Below are positions 25,878 through 35,374 of a stretch of DNA of 64,000 nt, piece by piece. Position 1 is the stretch's first letter; the number at the start of each line of letters is the position of its first letter. Position numbers and translations under genes: made by a program. Where the stretch lies: NCBI GenBank assembly GCA_965203685.1, contig OZ241908.1:2728001-2792000 (forward strand). Reading direction: 5' to 3'. Origin of the DNA: VXYL01 sp965203685. Its GTDB lineage: Bacteria > Pseudomonadota > Gammaproteobacteria > Pseudomonadales > Azotimanducaceae. Under the pieces are notes generated by a model that was not told the DNA's origin, ran no database searches, and was given only the letters and a program-made list of their open reading frames with translations.

Positions 25878-27791
25878 TCAGGTGCGGGCACGCGTTGCGG
25901 CGTACCGGTACCGGGTCATCGTGTTGTCCACGACGCATTCGTAGTCTTCCGCCAGCAGCAGACGCCGGTCGACCAATGCTTGGGCACACGACCGTACCTT
26001 TTGTTCGTATTCCCGCTCCGGCGGCAGGTCGTCGTTGAACCGCGTGAAACCGACAAAGATGGCCGGCAATTGGGCGGCACCGTGGTCCGGATGGCGGGGA
26101 TTCCATCCCGTGTGGCAGCCGATGGGCACGGCCACGTCGGGAAGGCGGATGCCCGCGCGCTCGTTGAGCGTCTCGTCGACATCCGCAACGAGGCGTGCAT
26201 ACGGGGCGCCTTCCTCGGCCGGGAACCGCAACACGCCGATTGCCTTGTCTTCGCCCAGATCCAGGACCGCCAGTCCGCTCAAGCGTTCCGCGGCGAGGAT
26301 CGCGAAGCCGTGCGGGTGCGCGAACTTGGCGAGCACCACGCCACGCTTGACCAGCGTGCCCTCGGCAAGCGTCGGCACGGCCGAAGGCGGTGGGGCCGTG
26401 CCACGCTCGACCCACGCCGCGAGGTTGAGGAACGCTGCTCGTGTCAACGGCCCGTGGTCGACGACGTTGAATTCGTAGCGCGCCTTCTCGCCAGTCACCG
26501 CGAACGTATCGGTGGGTGGCCAGACGCCGCCCACATGGTGCGTGCCCGCGAACAGGTAGTTGCGCTCGTCGGGGTGGGCATCGACATCACGCCCGCCGTC
26601 GGAAGTCACGTGGGTGAGCGCAGCATCGCCGCGCCAGTATTCCCAGGATGTATTGGTGATCACGACCTTTGGCATCCATCGCGAACCGGTGAGGCGCTCG
26701 TAAAGCCCGTCCGTCTTGGCTGTCAACGCATCCCGCGTCGTTGGGCCCGCAAAGGGAAACTGCTGGCCCGCCGCCGGTACCCCTGCACTCGAGGGCTGCG
26801 CGAAACGATGGTTGAAGTCGCCACGCTGCCCGCCCGCGATGTGGATGTGAACACCGTCTAAGACGCGTGTGCTGGCGTCGTCGACGTTGAGGCCAAGGTG
26901 TAGGAGATGCCGCAGCACACGACCGGTCTGGGAGGCGCCGAACGCGAACACATCGTTGAAGCCTGCGCCATTGGGGCCTTCGCCACGGCGCAGACTGACT
27001 GCTGCATCCCTTAGCGCCAGCAAGCCGCACCCGGTCACCCGCACGCCGCGGGAGCGATAGACCAGCGTGTAGATGCGGCCCTTCTCGAAACCACCATCCA
27101 AGTGGATGAACTTGCCGCTGGGTTCCAGCGCATCCCCGCGAGTCCGGGCGAAACGCCAGCGATCGCGACCGATCTCGGCATGCGGTGCGTTGTCGTGGTC
27201 GCGCACGAACAGGCGGGCGTTCGCGTCATCGAGATCGGCCGGTGGATAGGTCACTTCCCCAAGTTGCCCGAACGACACGAAAGGCCGATCGCTCCCGGGC
27301 TGAACGCGGCACACGACGTCGCCTTCGATGGCACGACCGTTCAGGCGGGCTTCCGGCGCATCGAGGCCTAAGCCCCCGGCGACGTCCCATTGCCAGCCAA
27401 TCGAGGCCAACGCAAACCCATGCCTGAACAGGAAGCCATCGCCGGGCGCGCACGGGTCTTCAAGCAAATCGCCAGGTGGCGCGCGGTTGAACTGGGAGAA
27501 CGCCAACCGGCGACCGCGGTTCGGAACATCGACCAGCAACTTCGTCGATGCCGTCTGCTGCGGCGCGATGAACGTGAAGTCCCCCGCGAAGTGAACCGCC
27601 CCAGCCCGATCACGAGGTGCCAAGCCTAGGTCGACGATCGCAGCGTTGCGCGGGTCGTCCGGGTCGACCTTGTAGTGGGCGCGGCCTTCAAGAATCTCGA
27701 AGGGACCGAGATCGCCGAACGGAGCACCACCCGCATAGGGCTCGCGCCGCTGGACCTCCCACTTGACGTTCGCCACGACCGTTCTCGCCAC
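25878..27791 (-). CDS. alpha/beta hydrolase domain protein (Abhydrolase_10)
   Basis: A 637-residue protein of the Abhydrolase_10 family. The nucleophile elbow F-A-F-G-A-S-Q-T-G-R is near residue 290. The early P-Y-A-G-G-A-P-F-G motif and the I-G-W-Q-W-D-V block are also typical. There is no signal peptide. Members are uncharacterised hydrolases, probably esterases, and are common in marine and soil bacteria that degrade complex organics. The two glycosyltransferase genes follow on the same strand with 50 bp spacing, but a functional link is not clear. Confidence 0.85.
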   Translation of the reverse strand: MARTVVANVKWEVQRREPYAGGAPFGDLGPFEILEGRAHYKVDPDDPRNAAIVDLGLAPRDRAGAVHFAGDFTFIAPQQTASTKLLVDVPNRGRRLAFSQFNRAPPGDLLEDPCAPGDGFLFRHGFALASIGWQWDVAGGLGLDAPEARLNGRAIEGDVVCRVQPGSDRPFVSFGQLGEVTYPPADLDDANARLFVRDHDNAPHAEIGRDRWRFARTRGDALEPSGKFIHLDGGFEKGRIYTLVYRSRGVRVTGCGLLALRDAAVSLRRGEGPNGAGFNDVFAFGASQTGRVLRHLLHLGLNVDDASTRVLDGVHIHIAGGQRGDFNHRFAQPSSAGVPAAGQQFPFAGPTTRDALTAKTDGLYERLTGSRWMPKVVITNTSWEYWRGDAALTHVTSDGGRDVDAHPDERNYLFAGTHHVGGVWPPTDTFAVTGEKARYEFNVVDHGPLTRAAFLNLAAWVERGTAPPPSAVPTLAEGTLVKRGVVLAKFAHPHGFAILAAERLSGLAVLDLGEDKAIGVLRFPAEEGAPYARLVADVDETLNERAGIRLPDVAVPIGCHTGWNPRHPDHGAAQLPAIFVGFTRFNDDLPPEREYEQKVRSCAQALVDRRLLLAEDYECVVDNTMTRYRYAATRART

Positions 27792-27861
27792 TTAGACCAC
27801 GGCGCACCGTACCAGCGTTTGTCAGGATTGCCCAACGCTCAGGGCGGCAACCACGCGGACG

Positions 27862-28458
27862 CTAGAAGTCCCCGCCCCCACCGAGCACGCTGAGCCCCGT
27901 GAGCAGCGCAGCGACGAGCCCTGCGCCGAAAGAGACGGCAATCGCGACGTTGACCAGCCGGGCATGGCGTCGCAGAAGAACCGCCACCGCGATCAGAAAC
28001 GCGGCGACCACGGCAATCCGCATGTGGCGCAGCCATTGGTAGGCGAGCACGTCGTGCATCTGTGACTGCACGCTCTCCGGCTGCGAAAGGTCGGCGACGG
28101 CGACGGCCGACGGTGGGTCCAAGACGAGCAGTGCCAAGGCAATCCAGGTGTACGCCGTCACCGACCAGAACGCCCGCCCCGCACACGCGGCGACCCATCG
28201 CGCGGCGACCGGATCGTCCAGCCACCACAACATCACGCCGCACCCTAGGCCGAAGACCGCGGTCAACGCGACGGTCAATGCCGCCACGGTAACCGTGGCA
28301 ATGTAGGCGGTCAGCCGCGCATAGACGAAGGCCGCGTGCGGCGCCGAAAACAGGCACTCGACACTAACGACGGAGAACGCCCCAAGGCCGACCAGCCAAG
28401 CGCTCAACGCCCACGCGACGGGCCTTTTGAAGACCGCAGCGACACCACTCACCGTCAC
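27862..28458 (-). CDS. multi-pass membrane protein beside a SpoIIM-like gene
   Basis: A 198-residue membrane protein with about four hydrophobic helices (roughly residues 12-35, 45-75, 95-115 and 150-190). I do not recognise a named family. GTG 28458 lies 17 bp after the SpoIIM-like stop; the open frame extends further upstream only through that gene. The pair probably encodes a two-subunit membrane complex. SpoIIM-like proteins often occur with other membrane proteins (RDD, DUF4129) in bacterial clusters with MoxR ATPases, none of which are seen here. Confidence 0.65.
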   Translation of the reverse strand: MTVSGVAAVFKRPVAWALSAWLVGLGAFSVVSVECLFSAPHAAFVYARLTAYIATVTVAALTVALTAVFGLGCGVMLWWLDDPVAARWVAACAGRAFWSVTAYTWIALALLVLDPPSAVAVADLSQPESVQSQMHDVLAYQWLRHMRIAVVAAFLIAVAVLLRRHARLVNVAIAVSFGAGLVAALLTGLSVLGGGGDF

Positions 28459-28474
28459 CCCGACTCGGCAACAG

Positions 28475-29083
28475 CTAGGGACCGCGCGTCGCCTCGGCCA
28501 AGGCGCCGGTGACGAATGTCTCCAAGGCGGCTGCGACCGCCAGCGCGAACGTCCCATAGCCGAGAACGAGGCCAAGGCGAAGGGACCGGACGGCGCCCCA
28601 CCCGTTTCGGCCCCAGTCCGATGCAATCCGAAACCCTTGGAAGCCCACCGCACCGGCGATGCAGAACGTGCCGACTTCCAACACACCGTGGGGAAGCAGC
28701 AGATCGATCAGCGTCGCGGGTGTCATGCCGGCGGCGTACGCGAGTCCAATCGTGTTGCCCAGCATGATGCCGTTGGCGAGCAACACGACGAACGTGACCG
28801 CACCGGCCGATAGGAGGCCTGCCAACAGCCACAGGTAGACCGTGAGGTTGCGCCGGAAGATAAACACGAGGAGGCCCGCGTCGGACACGGGTACCGCCCC
28901 GGGGGCGTGCGTGACGAGAGAGTCGGCACCGCGCTCATCCTCGGACATCGGCACCGGGAGTTCGCTGGGCAGGTTCTTGGTCACCTGGACGATCCCATAG
29001 CCACCCGCCATGCCAGCCCCCCACACGACGACGGCCAGCAGGAACGCGTGAGTCCATCGTGACGCCTTGCCTTCCGTCGTCAT
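28475..29083 (-). CDS. stage II sporulation protein M (SpoIIM/DUF95) family membrane protein
   Basis: A 202-residue SpoIIM-family protein: one N-terminal helix (about 11-32), then the conserved core starting F-I-F-R-R-N-L-T-V-Y and L-L-A-N-G-I-M-L-G-N-T-I-G-L near residues 73-115, followed by L-L-P-H-G-V-L-E near 130 (the family's P-H-G-x-x-E hallmark) and two more helices. In non-sporulating bacteria the family is widespread with unknown role. It is the first gene of a pair with the membrane protein downstream. Confidence 0.85.
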   Translation of the reverse strand: MTTEGKASRWTHAFLLAVVVWGAGMAGGYGIVQVTKNLPSELPVPMSEDERGADSLVTHAPGAVPVSDAGLLVFIFRRNLTVYLWLLAGLLSAGAVTFVVLLANGIMLGNTIGLAYAAGMTPATLIDLLLPHGVLEVGTFCIAGAVGFQGFRIASDWGRNGWGAVRSLRLGLVLGYGTFALAVAAALETFVTGALAEATRGP

Positions 29084-29146
29084 GCGTGGCCACTCCCCGA
29101 TCCGGCAGCGCCGCCTGTGCAGTTGCGCGCAAGCGGCGATCCCGGG

Positions 29147-29368
29147 CTACTTCGCGATGATCATCTGCCAGATTCGCGGCGGCACGTGGGGCGGCCGTAG
29201 GGCCTCCAAGTTCGGTACTTCGACGCAGAACATGCCCGGCGACAACCTAGGGCTGCAGATTGGCAGGAAGTGCGTCAGTTCGGGTGCCGCCAAGTTCGGC
29301 TTTGGCCCGTTCGCGCCCAGCGCCAGGACGCCGCCAACAGCCAAGGCGGCCAGGATTGGCTTACGCAT
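29147..29368 (-). CDS. small secreted protein, 73 residues
   Basis: A 73-residue protein with a clear signal peptide (M-R-K-P then a hydrophobic core to about residue 20) and a short mature part with two cysteines (I-C-S and F-C-V) that could form one disulfide. AGGGGA lies seven to eight bases before the ATG. I do not recognise it. It stands between the SpoIIM-like gene and a cluster of palindromic repeats. Confidence 0.6.
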   Translation of the reverse strand: MRKPILAALAVGGVLALGANGPKPNLAAPELTHFLPICSPRLSPGMFCVEVPNLEALRPPHVPPRIWQMIIAK

Positions 29369-29531
29369 GTTGTGTCCCCTTTTTGCGTGTGTGAGCGGCG
29401 GACGATATCGGCCAGCCTCTTCCGAAAGTGAGCCGGAGGCGGATTTCCTACATCAAGAAAAGACATCCGCCATTCAGGTCGAGGTGCGCCGACCGCCTCG
29501 ATGGCCCGGAGCCTCCTCCCAGTCGGAATGG

Positions 29532-29602
29532 CGGACGCGAACGGCAAAGCCGTTGCGAACGGCAAAGCCGTTGCGAACGATGAAACCGTTCGTGGACGTC
29601 CG
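29532..29602. repeat. nested palindromic repeat cluster downstream of kdsD
   Basis: Two copies of AACGGC-AAA-GCCGTT (29540-29554 and 29558-29572) and a decayed third are enclosed by an outer stem CGGACG (29532-29537) / CGTCCG (29597-29602). The cluster starts just after the kdsD stop (minus strand). A closely related nested palindrome lies at 48775-48809 and a partial one near 57796-57820, so this is a dispersed family. Confidence 0.85.
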
Positions 29603-29607
29603 GGCGG

Positions 29608-30600
29608 TCAGAACCCCGCGGCGATCAGATCCTGCAGCCGCACGACGCCGACCGGGCGGCCAGCGTCGAGGATCACGAGTTGCGTGATCTGGTTGGCCTG
29701 CATCTGGCGTAGGCAATCGATCGCCATGGTCCCGGGCGTCGTCGAGCCGTGAACTTCCGCGGGAGCATGGCTCTCGACGCCTCGACGGCTGCGGGCAACA
29801 CACTCGGCAACGGTCAGTTCGCTCACATGCTCGCCGCGCAGGAGCAGTCGCCGGATGTCGGCATCGGTTACCACGCCCGTGTGTTGGCCTTGCGCGTCGA
29901 CCACAACCGCCATGCCAATGCCCTTCGAGGTGATCTCGAAGACGAGATCCGCCGAGCGCGCGCCCGAGCCGATGATCGGCAGATCGTCACCCTTGATCAT
30001 GAAGTCGTCCACGGACAGCAGTAGTCGCTTGCCGAGCGCGCCACTTGGATGGAAACGGGCGAAATCGTGGGCCGTCAGGCCCTTGCTCTGCTGGACAAGG
30101 ATCGCCAGAACGTCGCAAACGGCCATGGTCGTCACGGCGCTTGTCGTCGGTGCCAAGTCGAACTCGTCGATCTCCGGCAACGCCGGGATGTGCAGGGCGA
30201 TGTCCGCCACGGCGCTCAAGCGGGATCCGGGTTCAGTGACCGAAATGACCTGCCCTGCCGCAAGCGCCTTGAACTGCCGGGCGAACTCGATGGTCTCCTC
30301 GTTGCCCCCGCTCTTCGACAGGGCGAGCAGCGCCGATCCGTCGCGGACGATCCCCAGGTCTCCGTGCAACGCCTCCACCGGATGCACGAACGCGGCCGGC
30401 GTCCCTGTGCTCGATAGGGTAGCGGCGGCCTTGCGGGCAACGAGGCCGCTCTTCCCGAGGCCCGTTACGATCAAGATCGAGTCCAAGCCGGCGATCACGC
30501 CAACAGCCCGCTCGAACCGCTCGTCAAGCAGTTCCTTGACTGCGGCCATCGCTGCCGAGTAGCCGTCGAACATGGCGCCAGCGCGGCCAATCAGACTCAT
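29608..30600 (-). CDS. kdsD: arabinose-5-phosphate isomerase (KdsD/KpsF family)
   Basis: A 330-residue sugar isomerase with an N-terminal SIS domain and two C-terminal CBS domains, the normal KdsD layout and length. The SIS block G-L-G-K-S-G-L-V-A-R-K is near residue 50, L-S-K-S-G-G-N-E-E near 95 and H-P-S-G-A-L-G-K-R near 192. It converts ribulose 5-phosphate to arabinose 5-phosphate for Kdo and so lipopolysaccharide core synthesis. The usual partners kdsC and lptCAB are not next to it. ATG 30600 gives the family start; open frame upstream is not conserved. Confidence 0.92.
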   Translation of the reverse strand: MSLIGRAGAMFDGYSAAMAAVKELLDERFERAVGVIAGLDSILIVTGLGKSGLVARKAAATLSSTGTPAAFVHPVEALHGDLGIVRDGSALLALSKSGGNEETIEFARQFKALAAGQVISVTEPGSRLSAVADIALHIPALPEIDEFDLAPTTSAVTTMAVCDVLAILVQQSKGLTAHDFARFHPSGALGKRLLLSVDDFMIKGDDLPIIGSGARSADLVFEITSKGIGMAVVVDAQGQHTGVVTDADIRRLLLRGEHVSELTVAECVARSRRGVESHAPAEVHGSTTPGTMAIDCLRQMQANQITQLVILDAGRPVGVVRLQDLIAAGF

Positions 30601-30757
30601 TCTAGACGTCTCCGAGTGACTCGGCAGCACCGTCGCGGAGCATCGCGATGCCGACCAAGTTCCAACGTGTCGCATCATAGCGGCGAAGACGGGTCTACAC
30701 ATCGCCCCGGGCCCGGTGTGATACAACCGAAGGCAACGGCCTTAATGGAGACACGTC

Positions 30758-31954
30758 TTGAACGACAGCCACTACGGGTTCGCGTTGCCGGAGGAACTCA
30801 TCCTGCTACGCGACCAGATCCGCCGCTTCATGCGCGAGGAAGTCAAACCCATCGAAGACCAGTTGCCTCACGACGCCACAGGCTGCGCGGCGGCCGACCG
30901 CGAGCGGCTGCGGGAGCAAGCGGAAGCCATGGGACTGACCCGGCTGACCGTACCGGAGGAATACGGTGGCAATCCCGTAAGTGCCTTGGCCCGCGTGATC
31001 ATCGCCGAAGAGTCGGCGAAGTGCCGCCTCGGCGCCTACGCGCCAGCACTCGGCGCATTCGGCGGTGGACCCCCGAACATCATCTGGGGCGGCACACCGA
31101 CGCAGATTGAAAAGTACGGCGTGCCCTGCGTCGAAGGCCGGAAACGTGCATTCGTGGCAATCACCGAGCCGACCGGTGGCTCGGATCCTCGCAACAACAT
31201 CCAGACCCGGGCCGTGAAGCAAGGCGACACTTGGGTACTCACCGGTCGCAAGATGTGGATCACGGCCGCCAAGGGCGCCGACTACGGCGTGATTTTCGCG
31301 CGGACCAAGGACGGCACGGCGGACGCACCACCAGAGATCACGGCGTTTATCGTCGAGCCGACGTTCCCCGGTATCGAGTTCAACGAGATCAAAGTGATAC
31401 GAGCGCTTTCTCCCTACGAGATCGTGTTGGACAACTGCCAAGTGCCTGCCGAGAACGTCCTTGGCGAGGTCGGACGCGGTTTCGGCGTCGCGCAGAACTG
31501 GCTGGTTGATGCCCGCATTCCGTACGCGGCAGGATGCATTGGCATTGCCCAGGAAGCTCTCGACATGGCCTGCGGCTGGGTCAAGCAGCGGCCTGCCCGG
31601 GACGGCATGCTCTCGGACAAGCAGGCCATCCAATGGATGATCGCGGACTCCGAGGTCGAACTACGCGCCGCACGCATGCTGGTCTACGACGCCGCGTCCA
31701 AGGTCGACGCGGGCGAGTCGGGCAAGGTGGACGCGTCGGTCTGCAAGCTGTACGGCACGGAAACCGCGGGGCGCGTGGTCGACAGGGCCATGCAGATGTT
31801 CGGCGGCATGGGGATGGCGAAGGAAATGCCCTTGGAGCGCTGGTACCGCGAGTTGCGCGTGAAGCGCATCGGCGAGGGCCCGTCCGAGGTCCATCGCATG
31901 GTGATCGCCCGCGACAAGCTGCGCAACACGGACGGCGGCATATACTTCGGCTGA
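30758..31954 (+). CDS. acyl-CoA dehydrogenase
   Basis: A 398-residue FAD-dependent acyl-CoA dehydrogenase. The signature I-T-E-P-T-G-G-S-D is near residue 138, the FAD/substrate block W-I-T-A-A-K-G near 168, and the C-terminal G-G-M-G-M-A-K-E-M-P-L-E-R-W-Y-R with R-I-G-E-G-P-S-E-V-H near 355-375 holds the probable catalytic Glu. It oxidises an acyl-CoA to the enoyl-CoA. The TTG start at 30758 follows GGAG. An SDR gene follows 47 bp downstream, probably cotranscribed. Confidence 0.92.
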   Translation: MNDSHYGFALPEELILLRDQIRRFMREEVKPIEDQLPHDATGCAAADRERLREQAEAMGLTRLTVPEEYGGNPVSALARVIIAEESAKCRLGAYAPALGAFGGGPPNIIWGGTPTQIEKYGVPCVEGRKRAFVAITEPTGGSDPRNNIQTRAVKQGDTWVLTGRKMWITAAKGADYGVIFARTKDGTADAPPEITAFIVEPTFPGIEFNEIKVIRALSPYEIVLDNCQVPAENVLGEVGRGFGVAQNWLVDARIPYAAGCIGIAQEALDMACGWVKQRPARDGMLSDKQAIQWMIADSEVELRAARMLVYDAASKVDAGESGKVDASVCKLYGTETAGRVVDRAMQMFGGMGMAKEMPLERWYRELRVKRIGEGPSEVHRMVIARDKLRNTDGGIYFG

Positions 31955-32001
31955 AAAATCGAAACGCGCCACTGATCGGCGCAATCCCTTGAGGAGAGGA
32001 C

Positions 32002-32943
32002 ATGAAGGAATTCGGAGGCAAGCTCGCGGTCGTCACCGGCGGCGGTACGGGCATGGGTCGCGCGCTGTGCCGGCAGTTGGTCGCGGAAGGCTGCGACGTG
32101 GCGACCTGCGACGTGCTCGAGGACAACCTCGCCGAGACCAAGCAGTTGTGCGAGCAGGAGGCTTCACAGGGCCGGGTGATCAGCATCCACCGCTGCGACG
32201 TCGCCAACGAGGACGAGGTCAACGACTTCCGCGACGCCGTCAAGTCGGCCCACGACACCGACCACATCGACCTCCTGTTCAACAACGCCGGCATCGGCGG
32301 CGGCTCCAGCTTCGTGGACGGCAACCGCGACGAGTGGGAGCGCACGTTCAACATCTGCTGGTTCGGCGTGTACAACTGCGCACGCGCCTTCATTCCACTG
32401 CTCGTCGCCAGCAGCGACGCCCACATGATCAACACGAGCAGCGTGAACGGCTTCTGGGCAAGCCTCGGACCGCAGAGCGCGCATTCCGCCTACAGCGCCG
32501 CCAAGTTCGCAGTGAAGGGCTTCACCGAGGCCTTGGTCACGGATTTCGCCAACAACGCACCCCACGTCAAGGCATCGGTCGTGATGCCGGGCCACATCGG
32601 CACATCCATCGCCATCAACTCCAGGCGGATCATCGGCGATGACGACCCGGCCCAGATGCGCGAACGCTTCGAGGCGCTCGGCTGGATCAACGAGGACACC
32701 ACGGACGAAGAGCTTATCGAGATGGTCGAGACCGTCGGTCGTGGCTTCCGCGACAATGCGCCAACGACGGCGGAGCAGGCGGCCGCGATCATCCTCGACG
32801 GCGTGCGCGAAGAACGCTGGCGCATCCTCGTCGGCGAAGACGCCCACCTGATCGACCGCATGGTGCGCGAGGCGCCCGAAGAGGCCTACGGCGAGGCCTT
32901 CATGGAACGACTGCGGGCCAGCACGGAGTGGAACATCAGCTAG
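32002..32943 (+). CDS. SDR family oxidoreductase
   Basis: A 313-residue classical short-chain dehydrogenase. T-G-G-G-T-G-M-G (about 12-19) binds the cofactor, N-N-A-G follows near 94, and the catalytic set is visible as N-T-S-S-V-N-G (Ser) and Y-S-A-A-K (Tyr, Lys) near 165-170. The C-terminal extension beyond 250 residues is longer than usual for the family. GAGGAGAGG precedes the ATG. The stop overlaps the convergent sulfatase stop. Substrate unknown; possibly a hydroxyacyl or alcohol linked to the upstream dehydrogenase. Confidence 0.9.
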   Translation: MKEFGGKLAVVTGGGTGMGRALCRQLVAEGCDVATCDVLEDNLAETKQLCEQEASQGRVISIHRCDVANEDEVNDFRDAVKSAHDTDHIDLLFNNAGIGGGSSFVDGNRDEWERTFNICWFGVYNCARAFIPLLVASSDAHMINTSSVNGFWASLGPQSAHSAYSAAKFAVKGFTEALVTDFANNAPHVKASVVMPGHIGTSIAINSRRIIGDDDPAQMRERFEALGWINEDTTDEELIEMVETVGRGFRDNAPTTAEQAAAIILDGVREERWRILVGEDAHLIDRMVREAPEEAYGEAFMERLRASTEWNIS

Positions 32944-34469
32944 CCGCGCGGGGCGAAATTGCGCCGATCGGTCTTCAACGGGACCACGTCGCAAGTCGCC
33001 ATGTACCAGGCGAGCAGACGTTCCTTGAGTTCGATTTCATCGCCCCGATACGCGGGATCCCCGATCAGGTTCCGCGTTTCGCCGGGGTCGTTGACGAGGT
33101 CGTAGAGTTCGTCCAACTCGTAAGCTCGCCGCACGTACTTGAGCCGTTCCGTGCGGCACATGGCGGCCTTGGTGTGAGGCAGTGCGGCACCCTCCCCCAC
33201 TTCCTTGACCTGGAGGCTGACGCGGGGCGAATACAGGCCGAGCGCGGTACCGGCCGAAAGGCTCTCATGCTCGCTCGCCTGCACTTCGGCGTGGAGCCGA
33301 CCACCCTCGGCGAATACCGCGTCGCGATGGGCTGCATCGCTGCTGTCGAACAACGTCCTCAAGCTCCGGCCGAAGTGCCAATAGCCGCAATCCACGCCCG
33401 CCAGGTCATAAACAGTGGCCGGGAAGTCCACCAGTTCGACGAGTTGGTCTCGCACACCAGCCGCGACTGGCACCTGCTTCGGCGGTTTCACGAGAAACGG
33501 TACGCGGCTCAAGCAGTCCTGGAAGGTGTTCTGGGTCTTCTCCACCAAGCCGTAGTCGCCGGTGAAGTCGCCGTGGTCTGAGAACACGAAAACGGCGCTT
33601 GAGTCGTACAAGTCCGCCTCCTTGAGCGCTGCCACCAGCATGCCGAACTGGTGGTCCACCCGGGAGCACATGCCGTAGTACGTGGCGCGCAGTTCGCGCC
33701 AGCGCGGTTCCGTCCAAGCATCAAGGCCCTGCCCGTGGCGGATGCCGGCCAGCAGTGCGGGCTTGTCGTCCCACGTGTCGTAGGTGTGCCTTGGCGGTAT
33801 CTCGGCACGCTCTGTCATCGAGTACCAGGGCTCCTCGACGCAATACGGCGGATGGGGATAGCCGAGAGGCAGGAATAGGCACAGCGGCGCATCGCCCTGG
33901 TAGGTGCGCAGGAAGTCGATCGCACCGTGGACCATCGCCCAGTCGCCGTCGAACCACCGCTGGCCGTCCGGCGCTTCGAGCTTGCCCTTGAAGAAGCTGT
34001 AGTAGTTGTCGCCATCCGCTTCGCCGCGCCAGGAGAGGTCGCCACCGTGGTTGCCGGGCTGTGGCGTAACGCCCCATCGTGCGTAGTCCTTAGGGGTCGG
34101 CCGAAAGTAGACGTCGCAGTGGTCCTCGAACCCCAGTTGGCCCGGCACCAGGTCGTTCTTGCCACCCCACCACACGGTGTAGCCACTGTTGCGCAGTACC
34201 TGGAGGACGTTGGTCTCGCCGAGGACGGGGTTGAGCATGTGGTGCATCGTCCGATGGCCGCGCACGTGCGGGTACCAGCCGGTCATGAACGAGCAGCGAC
34301 TCGGGGTACACACGGTCGCTTGGACGAACGCATGGCGAAACGACACCGCGTCGGTGGCGGCGAGGCGATCGAGGTTCGGCGTCTGGACAGCCGGGTGGCC
34401 TATGTGCCCCAACGCGTCGCCGCGCCACTGGTCCGGGTTGAAGATGATGATGTGCGGTCTGTCGGCCAT
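32940..34469 (-). CDS. type I sulfatase / phosphonate monoester hydrolase family protein
   Basis: A 509-residue sulfatase-fold protein. The formylglycine motif C-T-P-S-R is at residues 54-58, and metal ligands appear early (N-P-D-Q-W-R, residues 11-16) and late (F-S-D-H-G-D near 297). No signal peptide is present, so it is probably cytoplasmic, as for several choline-sulfatase-like and phosphonate monoester hydrolases. A formylglycine-generating enzyme is not encoded nearby. ATG 34469 matches the family start; the extra upstream frame is unconserved. Confidence 0.9.
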   Translation of the reverse strand: MADRPHIIIFNPDQWRGDALGHIGHPAVQTPNLDRLAATDAVSFRHAFVQATVCTPSRCSFMTGWYPHVRGHRTMHHMLNPVLGETNVLQVLRNSGYTVWWGGKNDLVPGQLGFEDHCDVYFRPTPKDYARWGVTPQPGNHGGDLSWRGEADGDNYYSFFKGKLEAPDGQRWFDGDWAMVHGAIDFLRTYQGDAPLCLFLPLGYPHPPYCVEEPWYSMTERAEIPPRHTYDTWDDKPALLAGIRHGQGLDAWTEPRWRELRATYYGMCSRVDHQFGMLVAALKEADLYDSSAVFVFSDHGDFTGDYGLVEKTQNTFQDCLSRVPFLVKPPKQVPVAAGVRDQLVELVDFPATVYDLAGVDCGYWHFGRSLRTLFDSSDAAHRDAVFAEGGRLHAEVQASEHESLSAGTALGLYSPRVSLQVKEVGEGAALPHTKAAMCRTERLKYVRRAYELDELYDLVNDPGETRNLIGDPAYRGDEIELKERLLAWYMATCDVVPLKTDRRNFAPRG

Positions 34470-34548
34470 GTCTATCCGGGCCTTGCGTGGTGAGACTCCG
34501 CGTACCCTAAACTGCGCCCGCCCGATATGCCCGCTGCGAGCACCCGCG

Positions 34549-35163
34549 ATGCCGCAAATCACGCTTTACGAACATGCACCCACGCGATCCGCACGCTGCC
34601 GCTGGACCCTCCTCGAGGCCGGCCTGGCCTACGAGTCGGTGGGCAATGCGTCCGAGTTCATCGGCAGCGCCGAGCTACGGGCCGTCCACCCCTTGGGAAA
34701 GTTGCCGGTCGCCATCATCGACGGGCGTCCCCTGTTCGAATCCGCCGCGATCGCGACCGCGATCGCGGACCTGTCACCGGACAGCGGCTTGATTGCCGAG
34801 CCGGGCTCGTGGTCCCGTGCGCTCCACGATCAGTGGGTCTCCTTCGCCTTGACCGAGATGGAGCCCTGGCTATGGAGTTCCGAGATCAACAGCGTCGAAG
34901 TCCTGATGCCGAAAGAGCGCCAAGTTCCCGCCATCATCGAGCAGAACAACGGACTGTTCCGGCGCAGCGCGGCGGTGCTGGATGCGGTGCTCAGCGAATC
35001 TGACTACCTAGTGGAAGACCGCTTCACCGTCACCGACATCATCGTCGGCTACACCGTGAGCTGGGGCGAGAACGACGGGCTACTAGGAGGATTCGAGAAC
35101 CTGCAGGCCTACCTGGACCGCCTGCACGAGCGGGAGCATTGCACGCTGCGCAGACCAGCGTAG
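34549..35163 (+). CDS. glutathione S-transferase family protein
   Basis: A 204-residue GST. The N-terminal thioredoxin-like domain opens with I-T-L-Y-E-H and has the usual H-P-L-G-K-L-P-V-A-I-I (cis-Pro) near residue 48 and L-F-E-S-A-A-I near 63 (glutathione-binding E-S). The all-helical C-terminal domain carries F-T-V-T-D-I-I-V-G near 160. ATG 34549 was chosen by family alignment; the sulfatase gene diverges 79 bp upstream. Probably conjugation or isomerisation; substrate unknown. Confidence 0.88.
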   Translation: MPQITLYEHAPTRSARCRWTLLEAGLAYESVGNASEFIGSAELRAVHPLGKLPVAIIDGRPLFESAAIATAIADLSPDSGLIAEPGSWSRALHDQWVSFALTEMEPWLWSSEINSVEVLMPKERQVPAIIEQNNGLFRRSAAVLDAVLSESDYLVEDRFTVTDIIVGYTVSWGENDGLLGGFENLQAYLDRLHEREHCTLRRPA

Positions 35164-35374
35164 CGCCGCCAAGCCCCTCGCCTAACAACTTGGGGCCTGG
35201 CACCTTTCCTTACCCCCTACAAATTGAGCGTCTTGAACGGCACGTCGGTGCCGTTCTGCGGTGCGCGCCGTGGCATCCGACGCAGACGGCGCATACGCGC
35301 CACAACCCTCCGTTTTCGCCTTGGCGCGGTGCACGGGGCTGGTAGGATGCACGACCCAGGTAAATAGGGCAGAC